A stretch of 11,041 nucleotides of DNA. Source: JACVRW01 sp036009005. Lineage in GTDB: Bacteria > Actinomycetota > Thermoleophilia > Solirubrobacterales > Thermoleophilaceae. Numbering within the stretch: position 1 is the stretch's first letter; each line of letters begins with the position of its first letter. A program made the translations under genes and the position numbers. Shown piece by piece: positions 6,109 to 11,041 of the stretch. The notes under the pieces were generated by a model. It did no database searches. It saw only the letters and a list, made by a program, of their open reading frames with translations, and was not told the origin of the DNA. Where the stretch lies: NCBI GenBank assembly GCA_036009005.1, contig DASYMP010000323.1, positions 1 through 11,041 of the forward strand. Direction: 5' to 3'.

Positions 6109-6617
6109 ACCCGCGGCTCGGTTGAGACGAGTGAGCCCTCCTGGCGCTCGAACTGCGCTCCGGTCGTGGCCGCACCCGAGGGCATCGGCTCCGCCGCGAG
6201 CGAGCGCGACTGCCCGTTCGAGCCCACCGATCCGCCGGCCCCGCCGCTCGCGAACGAGCCGTTCGCAACCGACTGCCGGTAGCGGTCGCCGCTCGACGCC
6301 TTCAGGAAGCGCGAGGCCGCCATGCCGAGCACGAGCCCGCCCGCGGCAACCGCCCACGGGTTACGACGCGCGAAGTTCTCGACGTCGCTCAGGATCTGGT
6401 CGCCGTCGGCGCTCTCGAGCCACTGTCCGGCGCTCTGCACCTTCTCGGCGGCCTGCTCCGCGTAGCGCGCAGGCGTGTCCTTGCCCTGCGTGCGGAGCTG
6501 CTCCGCCACCGACCGCACGTCGTCCGCCACGGTCGTGATCTGCTGGCCGGCCTGCGTCGAGCGCTGGTCGACCTGCTCCTTCAACTTGCCCTTCGCCTTC
6601 TCCGTGTGGTCCTCCAC
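6105..6617 (-). CDS. YqjD/ElaB-like membrane-anchored helical protein
   Basis: A 170-residue protein. The first 80 residues are a highly charged, heptad-rich helix (for example KAKGKLKEQVDQRSTQAGQQ, residues 8-27). A short basic motif and one membrane helix follow: RRNPWAVAAGGLVLGMAASR (84-103), closely resembling the C-terminal anchor of the YqjD/ElaB (DUF883) family. A Gly/Ser-rich, polar tail of about 65 residues then continues past the helix, longer than in YqjD, where the helix ends the protein. E. coli YqjD and ElaB are stationary-phase, RpoS-controlled inner-membrane proteins reported to associate with ribosomes; a similar role here is inference only. GTG 6617 is chosen because AGGAGG lies six nt upstream and the upstream open frame is intergenic-like. 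It heads a cluster of three and perhaps four genes. Confidence 0.75.
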   Translation of the reverse strand: MEDHTEKAKGKLKEQVDQRSTQAGQQITTVADDVRSVAEQLRTQGKDTPARYAEQAAEKVQSAGQWLESADGDQILSDVENFARRNPWAVAAGGLVLGMAASRFLKASSGDRYRQSVANGSFASGGAGGSVGSNGQSRSLAAEPMPSGAATTGAQFERQEGSLVSTEPRV

Positions 6618-6623
6618 GGTGGT

Positions 6624-6629
6624 CCTCCT
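6624..6629 (-). promoter_or_regulatory. Ribosome binding site deciding the GTG start of the YqjD-like gene
   Basis: The minus strand reads AGGAGG six nt before GTG 6617. An ATG overlaps the purine run but is in another frame that does not give the conserved protein. This favours the GTG over longer in-frame starts. Confidence 0.7.
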
Positions 6630-6657
6630 CCATTCGGAAAGTCGGTTCCCACCTGGG

Positions 6658-6682
6658 GTACCCGGTGCAAGCCGGCGAACGC
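6658..6682 (-). promoter_or_regulatory. Candidate SigB-type promoter for the YqjD/YqjE/DUF3618 cluster
   Basis: On the minus strand GCGT (6682-6679) is followed after 15 nt by GGGTAC (6663-6658). This fits the Streptomyces SigB consensus as I recall it (GNNT, 14-16 nt, GGGTAC or GGGTAT). A start site about seven nt downstream would leave a leader of roughly 33 nt containing the AGGAGG ribosome site. The -10 is part of a palindromic GGGTACCC, and GGGTAC is not rare in GC-rich DNA, so chance is a real alternative. It is the best promoter candidate in the 120-bp divergent gap 6618-6737. Confidence 0.35.
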
Positions 6683-6737
6683 TCTGGTCGACGAACTGGG
6701 TTGGCACCCCCAGCGCGGGGTAGGAGAGGGCCGGGTC

Positions 6738-7028
6738 ATGAACTACCAGCGCTACTCGGCCTACAGATCGTTGCTCTCGGAACTCGAGCAGTGGCGGCTG
6801 GCCAACGCGCTCGACGATGACTCCCACAAGGAGCTCCGCGACGCCGCCGAGGGCCTCCTGCTCTCACGCTCGGGCGACGACGCCGAGGAGCCGCTCGCGC
6901 AGGCGAGCACCACCGTGCTGGGGATGCTCGGGCTCGACGAGCTCGACGAGCAGAACGCGTCGTGGCTGCTCGACGCGCTGCTGTCCTGCGGGCCGCGGAT
7001 CCGGCCGGCAGTGCGCGACGCCGCCTAG
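6738..7028 (+). CDS. Hypothetical 96-aa acidic helical protein
   Basis: A 96-residue protein I do not recognise. It has no signal peptide or membrane helix. The sequence is strongly acidic and predicted helical: SAYRSLLSELEQWRLANALD (6-25), a helix through HKELRDAAEGLLLSRSG, then EEPLAQASTTVLGMLGLDEL and DEQNASWLLDALLSCGP with a single late Cys. It looks like a small helical-bundle partner protein rather than an enzyme. ATG 6738 is preferred because upstream codons lie in the divergent gap; AGGAG at 6722-6726 is 11 nt upstream, a little far. It diverges from the YqjD-like gene and converges on the ferritin-like gene, sharing a CTAG as both stops. Its upstream region and that of the ferritin-like gene both read GGGTA, then GGAGAGGG, suggesting common control. 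Coding is supported by typical codon bias and tight fit between neighbours. Confidence 0.65.
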   Translation: MNYQRYSAYRSLLSELEQWRLANALDDDSHKELRDAAEGLLLSRSGDDAEEPLAQASTTVLGMLGLDELDEQNASWLLDALLSCGPRIRPAVRDAA

Positions 7029-7999
7029 GCGGTCGCGCCCACAGCCGCGAGCGAGGCGTCGACGGCGCGGTCGAAGCGCTCCGCGAGCCGCGCCGCCATC
7101 GAGCGCTCCTCCGCGAGGATGCCCTCGATCACCCGCACGGTCTCCTCGTCACCGGCACGCCGCGCCACGCGAAGCAGCTGCTCCTGACCGCCGATCTCGA
7201 GGTGCTCGAACGCGTACGCGAACGCGCACAGCTTGCCGGGCGTGTCGGGCTGGGCCTGGAAGAACGCGCCCCAGTTGAGCGCGCCGACGCGCATGGCCGC
7301 GTCCTTCAGCGCGTTCGGCGAGCCGCCGTGGGCCGCGAGGCGCTCCTCCAGGCGCACCTGCTGGCCGCGCGTCTCGTCGAGGTGCGTGGAGTACAGCTCC
7401 GCGAGCTGCTCGTCGCCCGCGATCCTCTGGCCGCGCTTCAGGAGCTGCTCGGCCTGCGACTCGATCGCGTGAGCGTCGGCCAGGTACTTCACGAGCTGGG
7501 CCTCGATGTCGTCGGGCCTGACCGCCTCGAGCGAGGCCTCGACGGCGGCGTCGAAGAGATCCTCGAGCCGGTGGCCCATCGCCTTCTCCTGGTCGCGGAT
7601 GCGCCGCGCAGCCGCCACCGTCTCCTCGTCACCGGCGCGCTCGGCGACCCGGATCAAGAGCTCGTAGCTCGCCAGCTCGAGGGCCTCGTACGAGTACGCG
7701 TGCGCCACCAGCTTGCCGGGCGTGTCGGGCTGCGAGCGCGCGAACAGGATGAAGCCCTTTCCACCCAGGCGCATGACCGCCTCCTTCACGGCATTGGGGG
7801 AGCCGCCGCGCGCCTCCAGCCGCTCCGAGACGAGCCGCTCGTGCTCCTCGGTCTCCACGAGGTGGGCGCTGAACGCCGCGGCGATCTGCGGGTCGCCGGC
7901 TATGCGTGGCGCCGTGCGCATCTGTGCGAGCGCCTGGCTCTCGATCGAGTGGGCGTCGGTGAGGTACTTGGTGAGTTGCTCCTGAAGGGTGTCGGCCAT
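7025..7999 (-). CDS. Tandem ferritin-like (DUF892/YciF-type) protein
   Basis: A 324-residue cytoplasmic protein made of two ferritin-like four-helix domains, residues about 5-160 and 165-320. About half of the aligned residues are identical by eye. Shared marks include KYLxDAHxIESQA, GGSPNA, QPDTPGKL and RAGDEETV. Candidate metal-site residues conserved in both copies are E20/E180, E49/E209, E105/E265, E108/E268 and E138/E298. In the second copy the histidines of the first are lost: H53 becomes Q213 and H143 becomes A303, so the two sites may differ in iron binding. Family members (DUF892, YciF) are usually single-domain stress proteins of unclear activity. ATG 7999 is chosen because it directly starts the first helix and has GGAGAGG just upstream. 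The gene diverges from the GNAT gene, with 36 bp between starts, and ends at a CTAG shared with the 96-aa gene. Confidence 0.88.
   Translation of the reverse strand: MADTLQEQLTKYLTDAHSIESQALAQMRTAPRIAGDPQIAAAFSAHLVETEEHERLVSERLEARGGSPNAVKEAVMRLGGKGFILFARSQPDTPGKLVAHAYSYEALELASYELLIRVAERAGDEETVAAARRIRDQEKAMGHRLEDLFDAAVEASLEAVRPDDIEAQLVKYLADAHAIESQAEQLLKRGQRIAGDEQLAELYSTHLDETRGQQVRLEERLAAHGGSPNALKDAAMRVGALNWGAFFQAQPDTPGKLCAFAYAFEHLEIGGQEQLLRVARRAGDEETVRVIEGILAEERSMAARLAERFDRAVDASLAAVGATA
7040..7987 (-). repeat. Internal tandem duplication of about 480 bp in the ferritin-like gene
   Basis: Two in-frame copies, 7520-7987 (N-terminal domain) and 7040-7507 (C-terminal domain), offset by exactly 480 bp. 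Near-identical DNA remains at several points: a GCTTGCCGGGCGTGTCGGGC stretch at 7231-7250 recurs at 7711-7730, and GTCTCCTCGTCACCGGC near 7140 recurs near 7620. The rest has diverged, so this is an old domain duplication with conserved patches rather than a recent repeat. Confidence 0.85.
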
Positions 8000-8035
8000 C
8001 CCCTCTCCGTACCCGGGATGACGCACAATGCACCG

Positions 8036-8527
8036 ATGGAGATCGTCCGCGCCGGGCCGGAGCGCATTGCGGAGCTGGAGCCGCTGTGGGTGTCGCTGAG
8101 CCGCCACCACGCCGAGGTGGCGCCGGAGCTGGCGGAGACGCTCGGCGAGGTGCGCGCGCCCGCCGACTCGTGGGCGGTGCGGCGTGCGCTCTACGAGGAG
8201 TGGCTCGCCGGACCGGACGCATTCGCCCTGATCGCGGAGCTGGACTCCGAGCCGGTCGGCTATGCCGTCGTGCAGCTGCGCGGCCCCGAGGAGACATGGT
8301 CCACGGGCGAGCGCGTGGCCGAGCTCGAGACGCTCGCGGTGCTGCCCGGCCACCGCGGCCAGGGCATCGGCAGCGCGCTCGTGGAGCGGATGCACGAGGA
8401 GTTGGCCCAGATGGGAGCGAGCCACTTCGTGGTGAGCGTGATCGCCTCGAACTCCGACTCCGTGCGCTTCTACGAGCGCCTCGGCCTGACGCGCTTCCTG
8501 ATCACCTACGCAGGGCCGGTGGCCTGA
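8036..8527 (+). CDS. GNAT-family N-acetyltransferase
   Basis: A 163-residue (from ATG 8036) cytoplasmic acetyltransferase using acetyl-CoA. The opening MEIVRAGPERIAELEPLW is the typical first strand and helix of GNAT proteins. The central strand VGYAVVQLRGP and the acetyl-CoA pyrophosphate-binding motif A, LAVLPGHRGQGIGSALVERM, are clear, with R/Q-x-x-G-x-G/A intact. The ending SVIASNSDSVRFYERLGLTR is the usual motif-B segment with the NxxSxxFYxxxGF-like pattern. The acceptor substrate cannot be inferred. ATG 8018, in frame, would add six residues; 8036 is favoured because it starts directly at beta 1. No strong ribosome site is seen for either. It diverges from the ferritin-like gene over about 36 bp and is followed by a hairpin (8545-8569) before the convergent methyltransferase. 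Confidence 0.88.
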   Translation: MEIVRAGPERIAELEPLWVSLSRHHAEVAPELAETLGEVRAPADSWAVRRALYEEWLAGPDAFALIAELDSEPVGYAVVQLRGPEETWSTGERVAELETLAVLPGHRGQGIGSALVERMHEELAQMGASHFVVSVIASNSDSVRFYERLGLTRFLITYAGPVA

Positions 8528-8544
8528 CTCCCGGAGTCGCTGCT

Positions 8545-8569
8545 CGCGCCTGCCCGCGCGTCAGGCGCG
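8545..8569. terminator. Bidirectional GC-rich hairpin between convergent GNAT and methyltransferase genes
   Basis: A perfect 8-bp stem, CGCGCCTG (8545-8552) with CAGGCGCG (8562-8569), closes a nine-base loop. It lies 17 bp after the GNAT stop and covers the methyltransferase stop codon (8561-8563) on the other strand. There is no T-tract, as is common for hairpin terminators in GC-rich actinobacteria. The position between convergent genes makes two-way termination the simplest reading, without experimental proof. Confidence 0.5.
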
Positions 8570-9385
8570 CGTGCCCACGACGACGATGTACTCCTGCTCG
8601 AAGCGCGCGTCGTCCGCGGTGCCGAGGTTCCACTCGTCGCAGAAGCCGTTCAGTGCGGCGTCGAACTCGTCCGCCTGGCCGTTCTGCCCCGCGTTCCTCT
8701 CGGCGACGATCGTCGGGCCGTAGCGCTCCCTGAAGTGCGTGCCGTAGTCGTGCGGATGCGGAAAGGCCGTGATCGTGAGGTTGTCGCGCTCGAGGGTGGT
8801 CAGGTCCACGCGGTCGCCGAACAGCTCGCGCACGTGGTCCTCGCTCCCCCACAGCGGCGGGGACTGCGCACCCTGCGGAGGCGGCGGAGCGAACGGGCCC
8901 ATCGTCCGGAAGAGCGCGCCGATCATGCCCTCGGGCGTCCAGTTCAGCATCGCGATCGTGCCGCCCGGGCGGCAGACGCGCACGAGCTCGTCGGCCACGT
9001 CCTGGTGGTGCGGGGCGAACATCGCGCCGATCGAGGACATCACGACGTCGAACGACTCGTCCTCGAAGGGCAGGTTCTCGGCGTCGGCCTCGACCCAGTC
9101 GAGCTCGAGCCCCTCGGCCTCCGCGCGCTCGCGGCCGGCGTCGAGCAGCTCGGGCGTGAGGTCGCTGGCCGTGACCTTGGCGCCGCGCTCGGCGGCCACG
9201 AGCGACGCGTTGCCGGTGCCGGCGGCCACGTCCAGCACGCTCATGCCCGAGTCGATCCCGGCGGCCTCGACGAGGCGCGGCCCGAGCGGCAGCAGGAACG
9301 TCTCGACCATCGATGGGTAGTCGCCCGACGCCCACATCTTGCGGTGGCGGGCCTTCAATTCTGAATCGGCTGGAGCGGTCGACAC
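8561..9385 (-). CDS. Class I SAM-dependent methyltransferase (UbiE/Methyltransf_11 type)
   Basis: A 274-residue cytoplasmic methyltransferase. Motif I for SAM binding is VLDVAAGTGNASLVAAERGA (50-69), the acidic end of beta 2 is VTASDLTPELL, motif II/III is WVEADAENLPFEDESFDVVM (97-116), followed by ELVRVCRPGGTIAMLNWTPE. This is a typical Methyltransf_11 arrangement. The N-terminal KARHRKMWASGDYPSMVE and the later PFAPPPPQGAQSPPLWG are features of a broad actinobacterial subgroup of unassigned substrate. The GTG start at 9385 has AGAAGGGAAA about ten nt upstream; an internal ATG would remove the conserved N-terminus. It diverges from a second, unrelated methyltransferase across 55 bp. The small-molecule target cannot be predicted. 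Confidence 0.9.
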   Translation of the reverse strand: MSTAPADSELKARHRKMWASGDYPSMVETFLLPLGPRLVEAAGIDSGMSVLDVAAGTGNASLVAAERGAKVTASDLTPELLDAGRERAEAEGLELDWVEADAENLPFEDESFDVVMSSIGAMFAPHHQDVADELVRVCRPGGTIAMLNWTPEGMIGALFRTMGPFAPPPPQGAQSPPLWGSEDHVRELFGDRVDLTTLERDNLTITAFPHPHDYGTHFRERYGPTIVAERNAGQNGQADEFDAALNGFCDEWNLGTADDARFEQEYIVVVGTRA

Positions 9386-9440
9386 GAGTCTTTCCCTTCT
9401 AGGCGTTGGGCCAGTCGAACGTAACCTACCCTCGTGGCCC
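9386..9440. promoter_or_regulatory. Compact divergent start region between two methyltransferase genes
   Basis: Fifty-five bp separate the two start codons. At its centre GTAACCTAC gives TANNNT on both strands (TAACCT at 9422-9427, TAGGTT at 9428-9423), so overlapping divergent -10 elements are possible. The rightward one is 13 nt from its GTG with no ribosome site, which would fit a leaderless or nearly leaderless mRNA. Matching -35 boxes are weak. Confidence 0.3.
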
Positions 9441-10046
9441 GTGATTGAGGAACTCGTGACACAGGGGATCGAGCTCCCGGGCGGCGAGCTGCGGCTGCTC
9501 CAGCCGGAGGAGGCCGCCGAGCTTCCTGACGACGGCGGCGTGGAGTGGGCCCCGCTCGTGCCCTACTGGGCGGTGCTGTGGCGAAGCGGCGTGGCGCTCG
9601 CGCGCGAGCTGTCGGGCGCGGGCGCGCTCGGTGGCGCGCGGGTGGTCGAGCTGGGCTGCGGCCTCGCCGCGCCGAGCATCGTGGCGGCCCGGCTCGGCGC
9701 GGAGGTGCTCGCGACGGACGCCGATGCCGAGGCACTCGAGCTCGTGGAGCGGAACGCCACGCTGAACGGCGTACGCGTCGAGACCGCGGCGCTCGACTGG
9801 TCCGAGCCCGACGCGCTCGCCGGCCGCGCCCCGTTCGAGCTCGTGCTGGCGGCCGACGTGCTCTACGAGCGCGCGAGCGTCGCGCAGCTCCTGGCGCTCC
9901 TCCCCCGGCTTGCTCCCGAGGCCTGGCTGGCGGACCCCGGCCGGCCGGCCGCCCACGCGTTCCTCACGGAGGCCCGGCGCCGCTGGGACGTGGAGTCGAG
10001 CAGCCACGGCGTGGTCGGAATCCACCGGTTGCGCCTGCGGGAATAG
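9441..10046 (+). CDS. Methyltransf_16-like (METTL21/nicotinamide N-methylase-like) methyltransferase
   Basis: A 201-residue SAM-dependent methyltransferase. VEWAPLVPYWAVLWRSGVAL (34-53) is the substrate-facing signature often seen in protein lysine methyltransferases and related nicotinamide N-methylase-like proteins. Motif I is VVELGCGLAAPSIVAARLGA (68-87), then VLATDADAEALELVERNATL (89-108) and a characteristic LVLAADVLYE (135-144), the DVLYE motif of this family. The C-terminus is a short FLTEARRRWDV and VGIHRLRLRE. Bacterial members probably methylate proteins or small amines; the target here is unknown. GTG 9441 is chosen as the first in-frame start that leaves the divergent gene's start free; GTG 9456 is another option. 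No ribosome site is visible, so leaderless translation is possible. It is unrelated in subfamily to its divergent neighbour. Confidence 0.85.
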   Translation: MIEELVTQGIELPGGELRLLQPEEAAELPDDGGVEWAPLVPYWAVLWRSGVALARELSGAGALGGARVVELGCGLAAPSIVAARLGAEVLATDADAEALELVERNATLNGVRVETAALDWSEPDALAGRAPFELVLAADVLYERASVAQLLALLPRLAPEAWLADPGRPAAHAFLTEARRRWDVESSSHGVVGIHRLRLRE

Positions 10047-10094
10047 CGCCTGCACCGATACCTTCGTCTGCGGGTGGGGTTCGTACCGGCAACC

Positions 10095-10535
10095 ATGCGT
10101 TATCTCATCGTCGTTTCCCTGGCCCTGGCGGCGGTCGTATCGCTCACGGTCCCCGCATTTGCAGTTCACGAGAGCTACCACGGTCCGTTCGTCGGCCGGA
10201 CGGCACAGGGTGAGCGGCTCGTGATGCGCACGACCTCGCACACGAGCATCGGGATCCGCTTCCGCTGGCGCGGTACGTGCGACACCGGCAGCGTCCTCCG
10301 CATCGCACGCTTCCGGAACGTGCCCGTCGACGAGAACGGCAGGTTCTTCAAGCACAGCCCCGCCGGCATCGGCGTGCGCGGCAAGATCGGGTTCGACGCG
10401 CAGGGCAACCCCGTGCCGCCCGAGCCGTTCAAGTTCTCGAACAACGAGTCGAAGGGCCGCCTGCGCGCGACCGTGTCGATCGCCGGAAAGGGCGTCTGCA
10501 GGTCCGGCCTCGTGAAGTGGGAGGCGCGCCGCTAG
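10095..10535 (+). CDS. Small secreted beta-rich protein with one cysteine pair
   Basis: A 146-residue exported protein. Residues 1-23 form a signal peptide (MRYLIVVSLALAAVVSLTVP then AFA, cleavage before VHES). The mature part has alternating polar and hydrophobic strands: GPFVGRTAQGERLVMRTTS, IGIRFRWRGTCDTGSVL (C62), and at the end GKGVCRSGLVKWEARR (C135). The two cysteines probably form a disulfide linking the sheet. The layout GxTxQG, a central Cys, and a final CxSGxVxWxA resembles a family of small secreted proteins that I recall as common in Solirubrobacter-like actinobacteria; its function is unknown. ATG 10095 is preferred because it begins the signal peptide; GTG 10074 would add seven residues. 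The gap to the upstream gene is only 48 bp. It converges on the EamA transporter with 13 bp between stops, and its TAG lies in a 12-bp palindrome (10528-10539). Confidence 0.8.
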   Translation: MRYLIVVSLALAAVVSLTVPAFAVHESYHGPFVGRTAQGERLVMRTTSHTSIGIRFRWRGTCDTGSVLRIARFRNVPVDENGRFFKHSPAGIGVRGKIGFDAQGNPVPPEPFKFSNNESKGRLRATVSIAGKGVCRSGLVKWEARR

Positions 10536-10548
10536 CGGCAGCCGGCGC

Positions 10549-11041
10549 TCATGCGGGCACGATCGCCTCGCGCGGCCGGTAGCTGCCGAGCACGAGCACC
10601 GCTGCGATCACGAACGCGCCGCCCACGAGCTGGAGCGGGCCGAGCAGCTCGCCGAAGACGAGGAACGCGAGGAGCACCGTGACCATCGGCTCGACCGTGG
10701 AGAGGATCGATGCGGTGGTGGGCCCCACGCGCTTGAGGCCGGCGAAGAAGAGGCTCACCGCCAGGACGGTGCACACGACCGCGATGCTCGCGAGCCAGCC
10801 CCAGCCCTCGATCGAGACCTCACCGGGCCGCAGGTCGCCGAGCAGCGCGGAGCCGACCGTCAGGCTCACCGCCGCGCCGGTGCACACGAGCGCGGACAGC
10901 ACGCTCGGCCTGATGCGCCCGGCGATGCCTTGGCCGACGAGGATGTAGGTGGTGTAGACCATCGCCGCGCCGAGTGCGAGGAGGGCGCCCGCGCCGTCGA
11001 GCGCGCCCGCCTTGGCGTTGGCGAGCACGAGAACGAGCCCC
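10549..11041 (-). CDS. EamA/DMT-family transporter, C-terminal part (truncated by window edge)
   Basis: An inner-membrane permease fragment; the start is beyond the right edge and the open frame continues into it (GLVLVLAN at the visible beginning). The visible 163 residues carry five hydrophobic segments, matching the second EamA half of a ten-helix drug/metabolite transporter. The diagnostic stretch GPTTASILSTVEPMVTVLLA, followed by FLVFGELLGPLQLVGGAFVI, is typical of EamA proteins, including the conserved Glu-Pro (EP) and the LGE/FGE-like motif. These proteins export or import metabolites such as amino acids or purines; substrate is not predictable from sequence. The tail YRPREAIVPA is short and cytoplasmic. 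A GTG at 11028 could be mistaken for a start but is internal to the conserved frame. It is convergent with the secreted protein gene. Confidence 0.9.
   Translation of the reverse strand, partial: GLVLVLANAKAGALDGAGALLALGAAMVYTTYILVGQGIAGRIRPSVLSALVCTGAAVSLTVGSALLGDLRPGEVSIEGWGWLASIAVVCTVLAVSLFFAGLKRVGPTTASILSTVEPMVTVLLAFLVFGELLGPLQLVGGAFVIAAVLVLGSYRPREAIVPA

Noticed and set aside
8009..8014. GGGTAC as a SigB-type -10 for the ferritin-like gene
   Set aside because: The upstream GNNT only fits at 13 nt, and transcription from it would begin about 3 nt before the ATG and remove the GGAGAGG ribosome site. Kept only as part of the shared-motif observation.
10536..10588. Inverted repeat CGGCAGC / GCTGCCG near the EamA stop
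   Set aside because: The arms are 39 bp apart and the second lies inside the transporter coding sequence; a poor terminator and probably chance in GC-rich DNA.
10549..11028. Complete 159-aa EamA protein starting at GTG 11028
   Set aside because: The frame stays open to the window edge and the upstream residues continue a hydrophobic segment, so the gene is truncated rather than short.

Overview
The window is about 11 kb of very GC-rich, gene-dense DNA with GTG and TTG starts, 4-nt stop/start overlaps and almost no intergenic space. The gene set (SpoIIE-type phosphatase fused to an RsbW-like kinase, STAS protein, DUF3618 protein, actinobacterial holin-like protein, tandem ferritin-like protein, small secreted two-cysteine protein) points to an actinobacterium. 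A Thermoleophilia-like lineage (Solirubrobacterales/Gaiellales) is my best guess. That placement is inference from gene content and composition; there is no marker gene. I see no rRNA, tRNA, CRISPR, transposase or integrase, and no gene-free stretch longer than 300 bases.

Positions 1-2911 (+ strand) form a tightly coupled run: the tail of an acyl-CoA dehydrogenase-like gene (possibly AidB-type), a crotonase-family protein with both usual catalytic glutamates replaced, a GAF-PP2C-HATPase protein (phosphatase and anti-sigma-type kinase in one chain) and a STAS anti-sigma-factor antagonist. Each junction is a 4-nt TTGA or GTGA overlap. The last two genes look like a compact partner-switching module; no sigma factor is encoded here.

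Positions 2844-5209 hold a signal-peptide, membrane-anchored protein (- strand) whose 3' end overlaps the STAS gene antisense by 68 bp, a divergent NAD(P)-binding epimerase-like protein lacking the YxxxK catalytic pair (+), and a two-domain VOC protein (-). The epimerase and VOC genes share one palindromic CTAG as both stop codons.

Positions 5246-6617 (- strand) encode three small membrane-associated proteins: YqjD/ElaB-like with a C-proximal membrane helix, YqjE/holin-like with two membrane helices, and DUF3618. The order resembles the enterobacterial yqjD-yqjE cluster. They overlap or abut and may be co-transcribed with the VOC gene. A candidate SigB-type promoter lies upstream.

Positions 6738-8527 contain a 96-aa orphan acidic protein (+), a tandem-duplicated ferritin-like (DUF892/YciF-type) protein (-) and a GNAT acetyltransferase (+). 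Positions 8545-11041 contain two unrelated divergent methyltransferases, a small secreted two-cysteine protein and the C-terminal half of an EamA/DMT transporter that runs off the right edge.

The strongest themes are stress physiology (partner switching, envelope-associated helical proteins, ferritin-like protein) and extreme compaction. Only five CTAG tetranucleotides were found by eye; four contain a stop codon and the fifth is intergenic. Nothing here proves a new system. The best leads are the stress-type promoter candidate near the YqjD/YqjE/DUF3618 cluster, the two catalytically unusual enzymes, and the orphan 96-aa gene.
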